48,662 nucleotides of DNA from Candidatus Peregrinibacteria bacterium UBA1369 (GCA_002305925.1 DBRL01000018.1:1-48662), one strand, 5' to 3'. Shown: positions 24,348 through 33,556, counted from the first letter of the stretch. Notes: a model not told the origin generated them from the sequence alone. Made by a program: numbers and translations.

Positions 24348-25275
24348 TTTCCGCCAGATATTTATCGATCCGCTTATTCAAAAGTTCATAAGCGCCTTCG
24401 TCTATTCTGCCGTTTTTCAGCTGGTCATCAATCAGGTCATGCAAGCGGTAAAGTTCGGCTTCGCAGCGTTTTGATTTCCATTTGAAAGAAGCGAAAGTGT
24501 CGTCTATCTGGTGAATAAACCTGGTGACCGATTTCTTCTTTTTCGCGCCCGCCACGGTAAAGCCGGTCACGGCCAGCGCCACGCCAATCAAAGAGACCAC
24601 GAGCGCCAGGAATTGAACCCAATATTCGCTGATAAAAGACTCAATACTGCTATTGCCTTTTGAGGTGGGTTTTGAGCTTATGGCGTCAACAATCGGTTTC
24701 CTGGGGGCGACCAGTTCGGATTCGGACGGCACAAGGGCTGATTTCTCCCCCTCAGTTTTGAGCGCGTCAATCTTGGCGATATCGGCAAGATTTGCTTCCT
24801 TGGATAGGTGCAGACGCAGATCTTTAGCCAGAATTGCTTTTTTTTCAATAGGATATATCTCTGCCGAGCAATATCTCTTCGGCTCCGCCACCATACAGAT
24901 CCGGTAATGGCTGATCCCCACCGGGACATTCGTATCTGTATAAGTAAGAGTGTCAATATCCGGCGTATAAAATATGTATCCGTCTTCCGGATAGAGCGGT
25001 TTATCATTTGTCTGAGAGCGCACAATCTTGTAATGCGTGAACGGTTCGCTGTGATTGTAACGGCTCCAGTCCATATAGACATTTCCATCTGCGTCCAGTT
25101 CCGCCCAGAATTCCATGTCTTCATCCACGATCACCGGATCTAATTTGATGCCGGTTTCATACTGGACCTGCGTCGGTGCAAGAGTCAGTGGGGTTAGAGC
25201 GAGCGCAGGCGCACTGGAGCCCAGCAGAATAAGCACTGCCAGCAGCCCTTTGCCCATGTTAACGGAATTATTCAC
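24301..25275 (-). CDS. Membrane-anchored protein with extracellular WSRY-type Fn3-like module
   Basis: 324 aa. A signal peptide (1-27) is followed by an extracytoplasmic module (~50-145) reading DWSRYNHSEPFTHYKIVRS...PLYPEDGYIFY...PKRYCS, closely matching the N-terminal module of the SLH protein at 13466. After a linker, a membrane helix (~218-242, FLALVVSLIGVALAVTGFTVAG) is followed by KKKK and a cytoplasmic helical tail rich in Lys and Glu. So the same surface module is wall-bound in one protein and membrane-bound in the other. I do not recognise a named family. Confidence 0.82.
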   Translation of the reverse strand: MNNSVNMGKGLLAVLILLGSSAPALALTPLTLAPTQVQYETGIKLDPVIVDEDMEFWAELDADGNVYMDWSRYNHSEPFTHYKIVRSQTNDKPLYPEDGYIFYTPDIDTLTYTDTNVPVGISHYRICMVAEPKRYCSAEIYPIEKKAILAKDLRLHLSKEANLADIAKIDALKTEGEKSALVPSESELVAPRKPIVDAISSKPTSKGNSSIESFISEYWVQFLALVVSLIGVALAVTGFTVAGAKKKKSVTRFIHQIDDTFASFKWKSKRCEAELYRLHDLIDDQLKNGRIDEGAYELLNKRIDKYLAEIKEIDSLPPHLKEKE

Positions 25276-25405
25276 GATGGATTGATTAAACTACAAATAC
25301 TCGCCGCCAATATAATCAAATTGGCCAGCACTGGCAAATCCATCACCGCTTACTGTCTGATCTTTACTTTGTCCCTCAATTCAGGTAAAGTCATCATGAT
25401 AGAAA

Positions 25406-25423
25406 GGATCAGCTTAATGATCC
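25406..25423. other. Small hairpin before nusA
   Basis: GGATCA-GCTTAA-TGATCC, a 6-bp perfect stem 22 bases before the nusA start. It could affect nusA expression. No clear promoter consensus is visible in 25276-25405. Confidence 0.3.
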
Positions 25424-25445
25424 TGGTATTTTAACGAACCGCCCT

Positions 25446-26687
25446 ATGCAATCACAATTTTTGGCCGCCATCAATCAGATTTGTGACGAGAAAAACATCC
25501 CGCGTGAACAGATAATGGAGACGATCAAAGCTGCCGTGCGTGCCGCTTACCGCAAGGATTACGGCAACAAGGATCAAAATATCGAAGTCGACCTCGACGA
25601 AAAACGTGAGATGATCACTATTTATCTGGTCAAGGAAATCGTCAAAAAGGTTGAGGATCCCGAAACGCAGATTTCTCTCAAAGAGGCCCAGCGTTACAAG
25701 AAAGACGCCAAGGTTGGCAAGATGGTCAAAATTGACGTTACGCCGCTGGAATACGGCCGTATCGCCGCCCAGTCGGCCAAACAGGTGATTATCCAGAAAA
25801 TCCAGGAGGCGGAACGTGACATCATGTACAACACTTTCAAGGATCGTGAAAATGAGCTTTTAAACGCCATGGTCCAGCGCGTCGAATATGGCACTGTCCA
25901 CGTTAATCTAGACAACAAACTGACAACCATTTTGCCTACCGATCAGCAGATTCCTCGTGAGCGATACTATGCCGGCCAAAGGTTGAAACTCTACCTGGAC
26001 AAGGTAATCAAGACCAGTCGAGGTCCCCAGTTGTTAATTTCCCGCAGCCATCCCAACCTGGTGTTGAAGTTGCTGGAACTGGAAATTCCGGAAATCAAGA
26101 GTGGACTTGTTGAGGTCAAGGCTATCGCCCGTGAGGCTGGCGTGCGCTCCAAAATAGCTGTTTCGTCCAATGACCCCAAAATTGACCCGATTGGCTCCTG
26201 TGTGGGACAGAAAGGTGTTCGCGTCCAAAACGTCATGGACGAATTGAACGGTGAAAGAATAGATATTATCCAGTGGGCCGAGGACATTGAGCAGTATATC
26301 CGCACCGCGCTTGCCCCGGCCAAGGTGGCGGCAATCGAAATCAGTGATGATGAGAAAAGGGCGAAAATTTTTGTCAACCCGGATCAGCGCCCCTTGGCCA
26401 TCGGCAAAAATGGACAAAATGTTCGTCTTGCTTCCCGCCTGACCGGCTATGAGCTGGATATCATGGACATCGCCGATATGGTCGCGGGATCGGGAGAACA
26501 GACAACGAAAGTAGAGGCCATCAAGGATTTGGAGCTGCCGGAAGAGACCGTGGCGAAATTGGAGGCCGCCAATTTGACCATGGTTGAACAGCTTAAAGGG
26601 CTTTCTGTAGCTGATATGGCGGGGATTGAAGGCATTGGAGAGGACGAGGCCCAGCAAATTGCCGAACAAGTGGCCAAATCGGGGTAA
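25446..26687 (+). CDS. nusA: Transcription elongation/termination factor NusA
   Basis: 413 aa. The N-terminal RNA-polymerase-binding domain (~1-130), S1 domain (~133-200, GTVHVNLDNKLTTILPTDQQIPRERYYAGQRLKLYLDKV) and two KH domains (ARKAG-like EAGVRSKIAVSSN, DPIGSCVGQKGVRVQNVMDELNGERIDI, then PLAIGKNGQNVRLASRLTGYELDI) are all present. A C-terminal helix-hairpin-helix-like segment (GIEGIGEDEAQQI) follows. NusA binds RNAP and modulates pausing, termination and antitermination. It is not flanked by rimP or infB as in many bacteria. A strong terminator follows. Confidence 0.97.
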   Translation: MQSQFLAAINQICDEKNIPREQIMETIKAAVRAAYRKDYGNKDQNIEVDLDEKREMITIYLVKEIVKKVEDPETQISLKEAQRYKKDAKVGKMVKIDVTPLEYGRIAAQSAKQVIIQKIQEAERDIMYNTFKDRENELLNAMVQRVEYGTVHVNLDNKLTTILPTDQQIPRERYYAGQRLKLYLDKVIKTSRGPQLLISRSHPNLVLKLLELEIPEIKSGLVEVKAIAREAGVRSKIAVSSNDPKIDPIGSCVGQKGVRVQNVMDELNGERIDIIQWAEDIEQYIRTALAPAKVAAIEISDDEKRAKIFVNPDQRPLAIGKNGQNVRLASRLTGYELDIMDIADMVAGSGEQTTKVEAIKDLELPEETVAKLEAANLTMVEQLKGLSVADMAGIEGIGEDEAQQIAEQVAKSG

Positions 26688-26724
26688 ACTCGCGACCCTC
26701 TGACTGCCCGACTGCCACTGACGA

Positions 26725-26752
26725 CGCCCCCTGCACAAAGGGGGCGCTTTTT
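26725..26752 (+). terminator. Intrinsic terminator of nusA
   Basis: A 7-bp stem CGCCCCC/GGGGGCG with loop TGCACAAA is followed by C and five T. Confidence 0.88.
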
Positions 26753-26815
26753 GTGGCTTCCGGTCTGGAGATATTTTGATATTCATGCTAAAATATATAG
26801 ATATTTTTCTATGCC

Positions 26816-28627
26816 ATGACTGTCGATACTCAAATTCTCAAAGATCCCACTGGTGACAATGTACCGCCCCAACCCGCTGATAACAGCGGCACTGCGGTCA
26901 ACCCGCCCGTTCAGCAGGTGACTGTACAACGGGGCGATCTATCTACCGCCGATACCGCACCAGCGGAGCCCGTTCCCCAGGCGGAAGAGGACAAAATGGA
27001 AAGCGGCCTGGCCAAAATCAATCGCCAGGCCAAGGAAAAGGCTACCCAGGAAAAAGCCGCCTCCATGGGCATGAATTACATCGATATTGCCGCAACTCCG
27101 ATCAACCCTGATCTGCTCAAATTAGTGCCGGCCGACCGGGCCAAGAGCAATCTGATTATGCCTTTTTATCGGCTCGGCAAAAAATTACGCATTACCGTGG
27201 CACATCCCACCAGCCCGGGTGTGCGCGAAATCATCGCTGATCTCAAGAGGCAAGGGTATCTGATCAATATAAATCTCTCCTCGGACGAGGGGATTTTGGA
27301 GGCGCTCAAACTCTACGATAGTTCACAATATCGCGTCAAAAAAGAAATCAGTACTTCTCTCGACGAAAGCAAAATTCAGACCTATGAAAAAGAATTGGCG
27401 GAAATTTCCTCACTCGGTAAAAAAATCAGCGAAGTGTCGTCGGAGGAGGCGGCCTATCTGATTGCCGTCGGAGCCTTGCGGGCCGGATCTTCGGATATTC
27501 ATCTGGAGGCGGAGGAAAATTATGTCCGTGTCCGCTTCAGAATAGACGGTCTGCTGCATGAGGTCTTTCGCATTGACAAGTCGGTCTGGCCAAATCTCTC
27601 CAACCAGATCAAATATCAGGCCAAACTGAAGGTCAATGTCAGCAATGTGCCTCAGGATGGACGCTATAATTTCCAGGTCAATGACCGTAAAATTGACGTC
27701 AGACTCTCAGTGCTGCCCACCGAGTACGGTGAAAGTTTCGTCATCAGGCTGCTCGATTCTGGACGCCACCTGGTCAGCTTTGAGGAACTTGGTTACAGCG
27801 GTGCCTATTTGGAAAAAATTGAAAAACTGACCAGGCTCAGTCACGGTATGATTCTGATGACCGGTCCTACGGGATCCGGAAAAACGACATCTCTCTACAC
27901 TATGCTGGCTAAATTCAATAAGCCGGCCACCAAAATAATTACCCTGGAAGACCCGATCGAATATCACCTGGAAGGTATCTCACAGAGCCAGATTCAGGAG
28001 AAGGAGGGCTATACCTTTGCCAGCGGCCTGCGCTCTATACTCCGCCAGGATCCCGAAGTAATAATGATAGGCGAAATCCGCGACCTGGAAACCGCTGAAA
28101 CGGCGGCGCAGGCCGCCCTGACGGGACATGTGCTGCTCTCGACCCTGCACACCAACTCGGCCATCGAGACCATTCCCCGCCTGATCAATATTGGCGTTCC
28201 CGCCTTTATGATTGCTCCCTCTCTGCATACCATCATCGCCCAGCGTCTGGCACGCTCACTCTGTCCGAAATGTCGCGTCGAAAAACCAATTCCCAAGGCC
28301 CAACTCGACGAAATCAGGTCGGTGGTTGAGATGATCAAAAAGGTGCGTCCATCCGAAAATATTGTCATTCCCGAAACCCTGCCCCTGGCCGAGGGCTGTG
28401 ACCTTTGCAGTCACACCGGCTACAAGGGCAGAATCGCGCTGGTGGAGATGCTGGAAATCGACTATGAGATGAAGGATTTGATCCTTTCCAAGGCCAGTAC
28501 AACCAAAATGATCGAGGCCGCGCGCCGCAAGGGCATGATTACAATGCGTGAGGACGGCATCCTCAAGGTACTGCAGGGACAAACCACTCTGGAGGAGGTG
28601 CACCGTGCCACCTCAATCGGTCAATAA
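26816..28627 (+). CDS. pilB: Type IV pilus/type II secretion assembly ATPase (PilB/GspE)
   Basis: 603 aa, cytoplasmic. A Pro/Gln-rich N-terminus and an MshEN-like domain (~80-170) precede the secretion ATPase. Walker A is GPTGSGKTT (~350), the Asp box is ITLEDPIEY, Walker B is EVIMIGEIRD, and the His box is LLSTLHTNSA. A zinc-binding pair, CPKC (~482) and CDLC (~528), is typical of extension ATPases of the PilB/GspE type rather than PilT retraction ATPases. It powers pilus assembly. No other pilus genes are in the window, but dprA lies convergently next door (7-bp overlap), fitting DNA uptake. Confidence 0.94.
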   Translation: MTVDTQILKDPTGDNVPPQPADNSGTAVNPPVQQVTVQRGDLSTADTAPAEPVPQAEEDKMESGLAKINRQAKEKATQEKAASMGMNYIDIAATPINPDLLKLVPADRAKSNLIMPFYRLGKKLRITVAHPTSPGVREIIADLKRQGYLININLSSDEGILEALKLYDSSQYRVKKEISTSLDESKIQTYEKELAEISSLGKKISEVSSEEAAYLIAVGALRAGSSDIHLEAEENYVRVRFRIDGLLHEVFRIDKSVWPNLSNQIKYQAKLKVNVSNVPQDGRYNFQVNDRKIDVRLSVLPTEYGESFVIRLLDSGRHLVSFEELGYSGAYLEKIEKLTRLSHGMILMTGPTGSGKTTSLYTMLAKFNKPATKIITLEDPIEYHLEGISQSQIQEKEGYTFASGLRSILRQDPEVIMIGEIRDLETAETAAQAALTGHVLLSTLHTNSAIETIPRLINIGVPAFMIAPSLHTIIAQRLARSLCPKCRVEKPIPKAQLDEIRSVVEMIKKVRPSENIVIPETLPLAEGCDLCSHTGYKGRIALVEMLEIDYEMKDLILSKASTTKMIEAARRKGMITMREDGILKVLQGQTTLEEVHRATSIGQ

Positions 28628-29520
28628 ATTCTATCGGCCGGCAACAGACCGCTTTGGCGAAGAATTTCCAGAATTTCCCCAATCGAATCGACCAGACGGG
28701 CGCCTTTTTTGATGATGGCATTGCAGCCGGCGGAGAGCGGATTGCCGGGGGCGCCCGGAAAGACCAGCAATTGTCGTTGTTGTATTGCCGCGTGTCCCGC
28801 GGTAATCAGTGCCCCGGACTTCCTGGCGGCCTCCACTACCACCACCGCGCTTGAAAGGGCACTGATCAGGCGGTTACGTTCCAGAAAACGGAATTTGAAG
28901 GCCGGAGAGGTCAACGGGTATTCCGACAGCAGGGCGCCCCCGGCCCCAAGAATTTTTTGCGAGAGGGAATTGTGGCTGGAAGGGGTGACCTGGCCGATGC
29001 CGGAGGCGAGGATGGCAATGGTTTTGCCGCTGCCGTTCAACGCTCCCGCGTGGGCGGATGCATCGATACCAAAGGCCAGCCCGCTGACCACGGTCACACC
29101 GGCCTCGGTCAGCATTGCGGCCAGGCGGAATGAGGTTTTTTCTCCCCAGACCGAGGACTTTCTGGTACCGACTATGGCTACGCGCGGCGTCAGACTGCGC
29201 AGATCGGCTCCACGACGGTAAAGTAGAAAGGGAGGGTGTTCAATCTCCATCAGCTCTGCCGGCATCTCCGCGTTTTTACGTCCGATTGCGACAATATCGT
29301 TGTCCCATAGTGAGCGCATCGTAGCCGCTACATCCAGCCGCTTGCGCCGATCCAGCACCTCATTGGCATAGGACGCCTGGAGACCTGCGGCGACCAATTC
29401 GCCGTGTCCTGCACTCTCCCAGGCGTAATCAAATTTCCCGCAGAAAAAACTGTCAATCTTGGAAAGACAAAAATAGTTGTTTTCGCTGATCTGCCAAAAG
29501 GCATGAATATATTTGTCCAT
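28621..29520 (-). CDS. dprA: DNA-processing protein DprA
   Basis: 299 aa. DprA/Smf binds incoming single-stranded DNA and loads RecA. The Rossmann-like core is complete: VAIVGTRKSS, VVSGLAFGIDASAHAGAL, TIAILASGI, LLSEYP, FRFLERNRLISALSSAVVVVEAARKSGALITAGHA, and FPGAPGNPLSAGCNAIIKKGA. A short N-terminal segment precedes the core, and the C-terminal winged-helix domain found in many DprA proteins is absent or very short. It is 61 bp downstream of ftsE on the same strand. Confidence 0.95.
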   Translation of the reverse strand: MDKYIHAFWQISENNYFCLSKIDSFFCGKFDYAWESAGHGELVAAGLQASYANEVLDRRKRLDVAATMRSLWDNDIVAIGRKNAEMPAELMEIEHPPFLLYRRGADLRSLTPRVAIVGTRKSSVWGEKTSFRLAAMLTEAGVTVVSGLAFGIDASAHAGALNGSGKTIAILASGIGQVTPSSHNSLSQKILGAGGALLSEYPLTSPAFKFRFLERNRLISALSSAVVVVEAARKSGALITAGHAAIQQRQLLVFPGAPGNPLSAGCNAIIKKGARLVDSIGEILEILRQSGLLPADRIY

Positions 29521-29581
29521 GCCTTCAACATAACGCTCCGTTCTGAACGGGAGATGAATTTATTGGGATTAAATTGGGTTA

Positions 29582-30256
29582 TCAGAGGTATTCGCTGGCC
29601 AGGCGGTCTTCGACCACCCTGCCTTTGTCCAATTTGACCACCCGCCGTCGTAAAAAATTTACTATGTCACGGTTATGTGTCGTCAAGATCACGGTCAATC
29701 CACGTTTGTTAATTTCCAGAAACAGTTTGACCAGTTCCAACGCCGTTTTGGGGTCTACATTGCCCGTCGGTTCATCGGCCACCAGCAGATTGGGTTCATG
29801 CACCAAAGCTCTGGCAATGGCCGTACGCTGCTTTTCGCCACCGGACAGCTGATGCGGGAAATGGTTGGCCTGATCGAACAGGTCGACTATTTTCAACACC
29901 TCATTGACCCTACCACGTATATTGTTTTTTTCGACACCGCAGACTTCCAATGCAAAAGCCACGTTCTCAAAAACAGTTTTTTGTGGCAGTAACCGATAAT
30001 CCTGAAAGACCACCCCGACCTTGCGCCGGAAATATTGCATCTCCGCGTCGCTCATCTCCGAGACGCGATAGCCGTCCACGGCAATGTTGCCGGCCTGAAT
30101 TCTTTCGGCACCGATCAGGGCATGCACCAGCGTGGATTTACCGGCACCAGAAGGCCCGACTATGGACACAAATTCGCCCGGGGCAATCGTTAGAGTGACA
30201 TTGTCCAATACCTTTTTCTGTTTGAATTTTTTGACTACCTTTTCGAAAATTATCAT
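29582..30256 (-). CDS. ftsE: Cell-division ABC ATPase FtsE
   Basis: 224 aa. An ABC ATPase with Walker A GPSGAGKSTL, Q-loop VFQDYRLLPQKTVFENVAFAL (typical FtsE spacing), signature LSGGEKQRTAIARAL, Walker B LLVADEPTGNVD and H-loop TTHNRD. The N-terminal IIFEKVVKKFKQKKVLDNVTLTI fits FtsE. With FtsX it controls peptidoglycan hydrolases at the septum. The usual downstream ftsX is not here: dprA follows instead. A promoter with -10 TAAGAT (30278-30283) and weak -35 TTTGGT (30301-30306) lies upstream. Confidence 0.92.
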   Translation of the reverse strand: MIIFEKVVKKFKQKKVLDNVTLTIAPGEFVSIVGPSGAGKSTLVHALIGAERIQAGNIAVDGYRVSEMSDAEMQYFRRKVGVVFQDYRLLPQKTVFENVAFALEVCGVEKNNIRGRVNEVLKIVDLFDQANHFPHQLSGGEKQRTAIARALVHEPNLLVADEPTGNVDPKTALELVKLFLEINKRGLTVILTTHNRDIVNFLRRRVVKLDKGRVVEDRLASEYL

Positions 30257-30277
30257 AAAGTCGCCTTATTCGCACCC

Positions 30278-30306
30278 ATCTTAGCACAAAGGTCGTCCGC
30301 ACCAAA
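30278..30306 (-). promoter_or_regulatory. Possible ftsE promoter
   Basis: On the minus strand TTTGGT (30301-30306) and TAAGAT (30278-30283) are separated by 17 bp, 22 bases before the start codon. Confidence 0.4.
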
Positions 30307-30408
30307 TGCTTAGACTTTTTTAGACTCGCAGGGCCCGAATCCGCTGTCAGAAAGTATGCCAATTATACGCCTAACCACACGACTACCCACTCGGCCAGCC
30401 GCAGCGAG

Positions 30409-31353
30409 CTATTTATGATACTGATCATGAATATCGCGCAAACGGCGGTTAGTCAAATGAGTATATATTTGAGTAGTCGTGATGGAACTGTGACCCAGCA
30501 TCTCCTGTACCGAGCGGATGTCGGCACCGTTTTTCAAAAGTTCCGTAGCAAAGCTGTGCCGCAATTTATGGGGAGTGACACGTTTCACCAGCCCCGCCCG
30601 CCTGGCCAGGTTGCGGATCAGATACTGTACCATTGTCGCCGTCAGACGGCCCTTGTTTGAGGAGACCGCCTGCAGCCGCGCTCCTCCCCGCCCATGGCTG
30701 GCAAAAACCGGCGGGAGGTCGTCACGGCGCAGCCGGAGATACTCCGCGATCGCCTCGGCCGCCTCCGGCGACAGAAAGACAATCCTGTACTTGCCTCCCT
30801 TGCCGGCCACGCGGAATTCCCTCGTTTCCAAATTGATCTGGTCACGATTGAGAGCAATCAGCTCGCTGATGCGCAACCCGGTCGAATAGAGCGTGCGCAG
30901 TATGGCATAATTACGCTTGCCGGTGATGCTGCCGCGCTCCACGGCGGCAAACAGTTGCTCCAGCTCTTCACGCTCCAAAAAGTCCACGCTGCGCTGGGCC
31001 AGTTTGGGCAGTTCTACCTTTTCCGGAGCCAGTGTGCGGTAATCCTGTCGAATCAGAAATTTCAAAAAAGCCCGCAGTGCGATGATGTGATAATGCTGCG
31101 TCTTGATAGTCAGAAGAGCTTTGCCGTCACGGTCGGTCAACCTGTTCAGCCACAGTCGGAAATCATTGATCAGGGGCAGGGAAATCTCGGAAACGCGTTT
31201 CCCGGGGCCGGCAAAATCGGCGAAGCGGCCCAGATAGTGCTGATAGTTTTCAATGGTTTTGGCCGAACGGTTTTTGGTTATTTCACAATATTCCAGAAAA
31301 CTTCTCAGTGCCTGGGCGATTTGTACTCCCTGTGCAGATTGGCTTTTTGTCAT
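30409..31353 (-). CDS. Tyrosine recombinase XerC/XerD
   Basis: 314 aa from the ATG at 31353. A longer frame starting at 31443 would overlap nrdR and is not needed. The N-terminal SAM-like core-binding domain (SFLEYCEITKNRSAKTIENYQHYLGRF) and the catalytic domain are intact, with Arg in YSTGLRISELIALN, HKLRHSFATELL (HxxR) and LGHSSITTTQIYTH with His and the nucleophilic Tyr. Normal size for Xer, so it probably resolves chromosome dimers at dif. No att site or phage genes are near, so I favour Xer over an integrase. XerC and XerD cannot be distinguished here. Confidence 0.93.
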   Translation of the reverse strand: MTKSQSAQGVQIAQALRSFLEYCEITKNRSAKTIENYQHYLGRFADFAGPGKRVSEISLPLINDFRLWLNRLTDRDGKALLTIKTQHYHIIALRAFLKFLIRQDYRTLAPEKVELPKLAQRSVDFLEREELEQLFAAVERGSITGKRNYAILRTLYSTGLRISELIALNRDQINLETREFRVAGKGGKYRIVFLSPEAAEAIAEYLRLRRDDLPPVFASHGRGGARLQAVSSNKGRLTATMVQYLIRNLARRAGLVKRVTPHKLRHSFATELLKNGADIRSVQEMLGHSSITTTQIYTHLTNRRLRDIHDQYHK

Positions 31354-31373
31354 GGGGAAAATTCCACAGTATT

Positions 31374-31401
31374 TTGCATTGCACGGCAAAGCGATTATAC
31401 T
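31374..31401 (+). promoter_or_regulatory. nrdR promoter
   Basis: TTGCAT (31374-31379) and TATACT (31396-31401) with a 16-bp spacer, 28 bases before the nrdR ATG and inside the xer-nrdR divergent gap. Confidence 0.55.
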
Positions 31402-31429
31402 TATCCGGTGGATTTTAAGCCAGTAATAT

Positions 31430-31876
31430 ATGATTTGTCCCAAATGTAAATATCATGACACGCGCGTGCTGGACTCCCGCGACACCAACGAAAATCGTGA
31501 GATCCGCCGCCGTCGTGCCTGCAATCAGTGCAATTATCGCTTCACCACCTTTGAACGGGTGGAGTACACCAATTTTGTCGTAGTCAAAAAAGACCAGTCC
31601 CGTGAGCCCTATGACCGTCAAAAACTGGAGGTGGGCATCTGGAAGGCGTGTGAGAAGCGCCCCATCACCGTTGAGCAGGTCAGCAATCTGATGGACCGGC
31701 TGGAGGAAAAATGGTCCAATTACGGCAAGGAGGTTCCCAGCAAAGTGCTGGGCGAAGATGTCATGAACGGACTGAAAGAGGTCGACGAGGTCGCCTATAT
31801 TCGATTTGCCAGTGTTTATAGGCAGTTTAAAGATATCGAAACCTTCAAGCGGGAGCTTCAGAAACTTCTTGACTAG
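31430..31876 (+). CDS. nrdR: Transcriptional repressor NrdR
   Basis: 148 aa. A zinc ribbon (CPKC at 3-6 and CNQC near 31-34) and an ATP-cone domain (~48-138, VVKKDQSREPYDRQKLEVGIWKACEKRP). NrdR senses ATP/dATP and represses ribonucleotide reductase genes. All landmark residues of the family, including RRRRACNQCNYRFTTFER, are present. No ribonucleotide reductase gene is in the window. Confidence 0.97.
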   Translation: MICPKCKYHDTRVLDSRDTNENREIRRRRACNQCNYRFTTFERVEYTNFVVVKKDQSREPYDRQKLEVGIWKACEKRPITVEQVSNLMDRLEEKWSNYGKEVPSKVLGEDVMNGLKEVDEVAYIRFASVYRQFKDIETFKRELQKLLD

Positions 31877-31904
31877 CTGTCAGTGGGCAGCTCGGCTTGA
31901 TCAG

Positions 31905-32375
31905 TTATCTCCGGGGTTTGACCAGACGGGCTCTGCGAATCTCATCGCCCCTGGCGATCTCAATTAGTGGCGCCTTGCGCCTGGTGGGTTGTTCTCCGGC
32001 CACCAGTACGGCGGGAGCTTTGTGTTGCAGACAGATTATCACTCTGCGGTTGGTGTCGATCAGGGCTTCATAAACGGCCGGTTCTTTGGCCATTGAATGC
32101 AGTGTGTACCATTCACCATCCTGGTCCATCACGGCCATGATGCGCAGATAGTATTCTTGAAGTATTTCGCGACAACCGGGCACTTCGCAACGAAACTCTT
32201 TCGTGTTGGCGGGATTGAGATAGCAATTATACAGGCCCTGGACTAAACCATGTTCATCGATGAACTTGCGGCCCAGTGGACGTTCGGTGGAGAAACGGTA
32301 ACCGTTCATTTCGGCCAGCTGGCTGATACCTCTGACCGGACCGCGTCGCAATTCGGATAAGCGCAATTTTTTCAT
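31905..32375 (-). CDS. Uncharacterised 156-aa protein
   Basis: I do not recognise it. The protein is basic at both ends (MKKLRLSELRRG and RRARLVKPRR). A CEVPGC pair lies near the middle, preceded by GLYNCYLNPANTKEFR. It has no signal peptide or membrane segment. The ATG and codon use look genuine. It is convergent with nrdR, 28 bp apart, and divergent from the L,D-transpeptidase gene. Confidence 0.7.
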   Translation of the reverse strand: MKKLRLSELRRGPVRGISQLAEMNGYRFSTERPLGRKFIDEHGLVQGLYNCYLNPANTKEFRCEVPGCREILQEYYLRIMAVMDQDGEWYTLHSMAKEPAVYEALIDTNRRVIICLQHKAPAVLVAGEQPTRRKAPLIEIARGDEIRRARLVKPRR

Positions 32376-32436
32376 TTGCCAAATGTAAGAAATAGTATAT
32401 CAATTCAGATACTTAATTTATTGCGGCCGAGATGAT

Positions 32437-32464
32437 TTGTCAATAAGTAAAGATGTGTTATAAT
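32437..32464 (+). promoter_or_regulatory. L,D-transpeptidase promoter
   Basis: TTGTCA (32437-32442) and TATAAT (32459-32464) with a 16-bp spacer, 29 bases before the ATG at 32494. Confidence 0.6.
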
Positions 32465-32493
32465 ATATTGATTTGAAAATAAATAATTTCAAT

Positions 32494-33531
32494 ATGAACA
32501 AGAGACAGGTACAGCTGCTAATTATTGCCATTCTGGTCTGTCTGCCCGTGTCCACGCTGGCCGCCCGCCTGCCGTCCGCTCCCGTCAAGGCCCTCGAAGT
32601 GGTTAACCGTGTGGTGGACAGGGTGGTTGTTTCCTGCGCCATTCCGGACGAGCCTGATCCTGTCTACAGTGGACAATTGCAGTCGATCGACGTCCCTGGA
32701 CAGGTGGAGCCGGGACAGCTTTTTCAGGTCAAGGCGCTGGTCAAGAACACCGGCAATATGCCCTGGATCTCCAGTGTCAGCGGCTGTCCAGTACAGTCCA
32801 TGACTTACCTGGGCACCAGTCGCCAGCAGGACCGGCAAAGCATTTTTCACGCTCCGTCCGTATTTGGCGATACCAATTGGTACACCGCCAACCGCATCAA
32901 AATGAAGACGCCCCGGGTCAATCCCGGTGAAACGGCCGAGTTCGCGTTTCTGGCACACGCTCCCAACGAAGCGGGGATTTATCGCGAATATTTCGCGCCG
33001 GTGATCGAAGGAGTGGCCTGGATGCGCGACCAGGCCGAATTCAGATTTGATCTGCAAGTGGGACAGCCCACCGAAGCAGAAAAATTTCTCAAGTACACGC
33101 GCGATATCATGATGAGCATCAATCTCACCGATCCGCAGTTCCAGGGCGATAAAAAAATCGTCATCGACCTCTCCGAGCAGAACATGTATTTGCAGCTGGG
33201 CGGGGTAACCATCAAAAAATTCCCCGTTTCCACCGGCAAGCGCAGCACTCCTACGCCAATCGGCGTCACCAGCATCCAGTTCAAGCAGGATGTCCGGGTG
33301 GCGGCATCCAGCCCGCATTATATCATGCCGCTTTTCATGCAGTTCCGCCGCGGTGGCTACGGCATTCACGCGCTGCCCAGCCTGGCCAATGACCGCGGTG
33401 TCTATTGGCGCGAGGCTCTCAACCACATCGGCACGCCCCGCAGCCACGGCTGTGTGCGCCTGCTACCCGAGGACGCCAAATTTACCTATGAATTTGCTGA
33501 TGTTGGCACACCGGTACATGTCGTCTGGTAA
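32494..33531 (+). CDS. L,D-transpeptidase (YkuD family) with Ig-like domain
   Basis: 345 aa from the ATG at 32494; an in-frame TTG at 32473 is a weaker start. A signal peptide or anchor (~5-23), then an Ig-like domain (~65-180, VEPGQLFQVKALVKNTGNMPWI, resembling NBR1/N-BR1-type folds) and the YkuD catalytic domain (~215-345). YkuD landmarks: KKIVIDLSEQNMYLQLGG, FPVSTGKRSTPTPIG, GYGIHALPSL and the catalytic SHGCVRL with its Cys. It forms 3-3 cross-links in peptidoglycan or attaches proteins to it. Confidence 0.93.
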   Translation: MNKRQVQLLIIAILVCLPVSTLAARLPSAPVKALEVVNRVVDRVVVSCAIPDEPDPVYSGQLQSIDVPGQVEPGQLFQVKALVKNTGNMPWISSVSGCPVQSMTYLGTSRQQDRQSIFHAPSVFGDTNWYTANRIKMKTPRVNPGETAEFAFLAHAPNEAGIYREYFAPVIEGVAWMRDQAEFRFDLQVGQPTEAEKFLKYTRDIMMSINLTDPQFQGDKKIVIDLSEQNMYLQLGGVTIKKFPVSTGKRSTPTPIGVTSIQFKQDVRVAASSPHYIMPLFMQFRRGGYGIHALPSLANDRGVYWREALNHIGTPRSHGCVRLLPEDAKFTYEFADVGTPVHVVW

Positions 33532-33556
33532 AAACCATCTGAGCAGATATTGCAAC

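Noticed and set aside
30409..31353. Phage or integrative-element integrase
   Set aside because: Size and motifs fit a housekeeping Xer recombinase. No att repeats, excisionase or phage genes are near, and the neighbours are core genes.
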